DNA of 6,361 bases. Source: Nitrososphaerota archaeon (GTDB lineage: Archaea; Thermoproteota; Nitrososphaeria; Nitrososphaerales; CADDZS01). A program made the translations under genes and the position numbers. The stretch lies in the NCBI GenBank assembly GCA_027314685.1, contig DAHVAI010000125.1:1-6361 (forward strand). Reading direction: 5' to 3'. The notes below the pieces were generated by a model that saw only the letters and a list, made by a program, of their open reading frames with translations, was not told where the DNA came from and searched no databases. Within the stretch, counting starts at the first letter, position 1. The number at the start of each line of letters is the position of its first letter. This document shows positions 4,369-6,361 of this stretch, one piece after another.

Positions 4369-5612
4369 TAACTCAAGACCTCCTGAACCTTCGCGAGTGC
4401 TTTTCCAAGAGACTGGACATCATCAATGTCATTATACAGATAGAAACTAGCTCTTGAAGTTGCCTGTACCTGAAGTTTTTCCATCATCAATTGAGCACAG
4501 TGGTGACCCGAGCGTATCGCCACGCCTTCGGAGTCTAGTATGGATGCAACGTCGTGTGCATGAACATGGCTCAAGTTAAATGAAATTACCGCACCTCTTC
4601 TCTTTTCGTCCATCGACCCGTAAATCTTCATGCCCTTCAGTTTCGACATTTCAGACAGCGCCACTTTGCAGATCTTCTGCTCGTGTCGCCAGATGTTTCC
4701 CATGCCCAAATTGACAAGATAGTCTAACGCTGCGCCGAATCCTATCACGTCTGCAATGTTCGAAGTGCCTGCTTCATACTTCCAAGGAAGATCGTTCCAC
4801 TGGGTCTCCTCGCGGTGGACCTGCTTTATCATGTCTCCTCCGAGAAGGAATGGCGGCATTTCCTCCAGGAACTTCTTTTTGCCATAGAGCGTACCAACAC
4901 CAGTAGGCCCGAGCATTTTGTGAGCCGAAAACGCGAAAAAGTCGCAATCAATGTCTTGCACGTCAATAGGCAGGTGCGGCGCAGACTGGGCTCCGTCGAC
5001 CACGACGAGAGCCCCTCGGGAGTGAGCAGTTCTGGTTAGATTCTTTGCGTCGTTTATTGTTCCCAATACATTTGACATGTGTGAAAAGGCAAAGATTCTA
5101 GCGTCCTTGAGTTTGGAGTCAAGGTCGCTTTCGTCAATCTCCCCGTCGTCAGTAACGTTCACAATTTCAAGCTTTGCAGAATGTCTTTTTGCAAGCTGCT
5201 GCCACGGCACAAAGTTGCTATGATGCTCCATCTCAGTAACAACCACCGTGTCACCCGGTTTCATGTACTTCTCAAATGTACATTTGGCGGCCATGTTCAA
5301 TGCCTCAGTAGCGTTTCTCGTAAACACAATTTCCTCACGATGTTTCGAGTTGAGGAATTTTGCGGTCTTGTCCCTAGTCGCCTCGAAAGACTCCGTGGCC
5401 TCTTCTGCAAGCAGGTGGACTGATCTATGGATGTTTGAGTTATGGTTCTCGTAATAATCTGTAATCGCATAAATTACCTGCTTTGGTTTTTGGGTCGTCG
5501 CAGCGTTGTCCAAGTATACTAGTTGTTTTCCGTGGACCTGGCGCGACAAGACGGGAAAATCTGCCCGAATTGCAGTTACGTCAAGACTGCATGGATTTTC
5601 AACTTCAAGCAT
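4368..5612 (-). CDS. sufS: Cysteine desulfurase SufS (class V aminotransferase fold, PLP enzyme)
   Basis: The 414-residue product removes sulfur from L-cysteine, yielding alanine and an enzyme persulfide that feeds Fe-S assembly. Seen in order: YLDNAATTQKP (residues 33-43), NIHRSVHLLAE, TEMEHHSN with the PLP-stacking His of the EHHSN motif near 130-131, VVVDGAQSAPH with Asp206 and Gln209 for PLP contacts, FSAHKMLGPTG with the Schiff-base Lys232, and RSGHHCAQ with catalytic Cys372. The short loop around Cys372 and the overall length indicate the SufS (group II) type rather than IscS/NifS. ATG at 5610-5612 gives a normal N-terminus; no strong ribosome site precedes it. It lies 77 bases after sufD and overlaps sufU by one base, so SufS and SufU are probably produced together as donor and acceptor. 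Confidence 0.98.
   Translation of the reverse strand: MLEVENPCSLDVTAIRADFPVLSRQVHGKQLVYLDNAATTQKPKQVIYAITDYYENHNSNIHRSVHLLAEEATESFEATRDKTAKFLNSKHREEIVFTRNATEALNMAAKCTFEKYMKPGDTVVVTEMEHHSNFVPWQQLAKRHSAKLEIVNVTDDGEIDESDLDSKLKDARIFAFSHMSNVLGTINDAKNLTRTAHSRGALVVVDGAQSAPHLPIDVQDIDCDFFAFSAHKMLGPTGVGTLYGKKKFLEEMPPFLLGGDMIKQVHREETQWNDLPWKYEAGTSNIADVIGFGAALDYLVNLGMGNIWRHEQKICKVALSEMSKLKGMKIYGSMDEKRRGAVISFNLSHVHAHDVASILDSEGVAIRSGHHCAQLMMEKLQVQATSRASFYLYNDIDDVQSLGKALAKVQEVLS
4378..4383 (-). promoter_or_regulatory. Shine-Dalgarno site of sufU
   Basis: The minus strand reads GGAGGT, 9 bases before the sufU ATG and inside the last codons of sufS. It confirms the start and, with the 1-base overlap, points to coupled translation of sufS and sufU, which matches their work as partners. 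Confidence 0.8.
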
Positions 5613-5667
5613 GCAACCACATCTATTTCCTAAGCAAGTTACTTTGGCGCGATGCAGTATTTTTGCT

Positions 5668-5675
5668 TTTTAATA
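5668..5675 (-). promoter_or_regulatory. Weak candidate internal promoter before sufS
   Basis: The sufD-sufS gap of 77 bases is the longest inside this operon. It contains TATTAAAA on the minus strand, about 60 bases before the sufS ATG, which would place initiation near 5645. The match to the TATA consensus is modest and simple cotranscription from upstream explains the layout as well. Confidence 0.25.
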
Positions 5676-5689
5676 GGCGCACAATTTGA

Positions 5690-6361
5690 CTAGCGATACT
5701 TGTAGTGACCCTCAAAGATGTCTTTGGGAACTTGCTCTGACTGCGTTTCCTCGAAAAGCACTTCTCTCTTCTTGTGTTTCAATACACCGACCTGCCTGTA
5801 CCACTTTGCTTCTATCAGATCCCGCATAGTGTCTCTTAGTTCTTCCGACCTGATCCTGGAGATTGCAGGCTCTAGGAAGCCCAAGACGATGAATTTCTTT
5901 GCCTCACTTTCAGACAAGCCCCTCGTCATCATGTAGAAGATCTGGTCGTCGTCAATCTGTGAAACGGACGCGGAATGAGTTGCCTTTACGTCGTTTGTCA
6001 GAATTTCCAACCCAGGTATTGCATCAGACCGGGAGTTTTCACTAAGTAAGATTGCATGTCCTGCAAGGTATGCGTTGGAATTCTTTGCCTCCTTGCCGAT
6101 CCTGATCATTCCCTTGAATACCGACTGTGCCTTGTCGTTCAACACGCTGTTTGAGAGTATGCGCCCCTTTGTGCTCATGCCGACGTGGGAAAGATCTGAA
6201 ACTAGGTCAAACTTCTGGTCGTTGTTTCCAAATACAACCTCCACGTCTTCGGCACCTGCGCCGTCCTTAAGGAATATGCTCTCAGATCTTGACCTGTGAA
6301 CTCTGCCGCCAAAGTATCCGACCGTCCAGTAGATTTGAGCATCTTTTCCGCAAAGTGCCTT
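5690..6361 (-). CDS. sufD: Fe-S cluster assembly protein SufD (SufB/SufD family), C-terminal part, cut by window edge
   Basis: The frame is open to the right edge and encodes the last 223 residues. SufD is part of the SufBCD scaffold, a beta-helix protein that pairs with SufB and the ATPase SufC. Visible signs are VGYFGGRVHRSRSE, GRILSNSVLNDKAQSVFKG typical of the beta-helix, and the C-terminal helical part DDQIFYMMTRGLSESEAKKF. SufD is preferred to SufB because the segment NDVKATHSASVSQID carries a His (codon 5975-5977) where SufD has its cluster-related His, while SufB has a Cys-containing version of this segment. The frame has a GTG at 6242-6244, but coding similarity clearly runs on upstream of it, so that is not the start. 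The gene ends in a basic, charged tail (PKDIFEGHYKYR). SufB and SufC are expected beyond the right edge. Confidence 0.92.
   Translation of the reverse strand, partial: KALCGKDAQIYWTVGYFGGRVHRSRSESIFLKDGAGAEDVEVVFGNNDQKFDLVSDLSHVGMSTKGRILSNSVLNDKAQSVFKGMIRIGKEAKNSNAYLAGHAILLSENSRSDAIPGLEILTNDVKATHSASVSQIDDDQIFYMMTRGLSESEAKKFIVLGFLEPAISRIRSEELRDTMRDLIEAKWYRQVGVLKHKKREVLFEETQSEQVPKDIFEGHYKYR

Noticed and set aside
4815..5689. Several plus-strand open frames of 68-80 codons antisense to sufS
   Set aside because: They overlap one another and the clear sufS gene and show no protein-like features.
6242..6244. GTG as the start of a short SufD-like protein
   Set aside because: The same frame is open to the window edge and encodes recognisable SufD sequence upstream, so the gene is merely cut by the window.
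1..6361. A novel mobile, defence or biosynthetic system
   Set aside because: All genes belong to well-known core families; no transposase, integrase, nuclease, direct repeats or CRISPR-like array was seen.

Overview
The window looks like chromosomal core-gene DNA from an archaeon, most likely a thaumarchaeon (class Nitrososphaeria). Supporting signs are archaeal-type ribosomal proteins uS13, uS4 and uS11 in the order S13-S4-S11, TATA-like elements about 25-35 bases upstream of several start codons with very short predicted leaders, a bacterial-style complex I (nuo) cluster and a SUF iron-sulfur operon in an archaeal setting, and an Lrp/AsnC regulator. Taxonomy is inferred from gene content and remembered protein character, not from a search.

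Layout. Bases 1-1273, minus strand, hold the start of a complex I operon: nuoA, nuoB, then nuoC, which runs off the left edge. Bases 1274-1494 are a non-coding region with the nuoA promoter, several palindromes and the probable transcript end of the ribosomal operon. Bases 1495-2951, minus strand, hold rps13-rps4-rps11, packed with gaps of 1 and 7 bases. Bases 2952-3141 are a divergent promoter region. Bases 3142-3964, plus strand, hold an Lrp/AsnC regulator and a MIP18/DUF59 Fe-S assembly protein. Bases 3970-6361, minus strand, hold the end of a SUF operon read as sufD (partial, from the right edge), sufS, sufU. The DUF59 gene and sufU converge with only 2 bases between their stop codons.

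How the genes fit together. SufS takes sulfur from cysteine, SufU probably accepts or relays it, SufD belongs to the SufBCD scaffold, and the DUF59 protein probably helps Fe-S maturation or transfer. Complex I is a large consumer of Fe-S clusters; NuoB here keeps all four cysteines for cluster N2. The ribosomal cluster is ordinary housekeeping.

No gene-free stretch reaches 300 bases. I see no tRNA or rRNA gene, CRISPR array, insertion sequence, phage or toxin-antitoxin gene, and no sign of a new defence or mobile system. The points worth a second look are small: a palindrome-rich nuoA upstream region, a short-form SufU, a missing acidic residue in NuoA, the convergent sufU/DUF59 pair, and frequent TTG starts.
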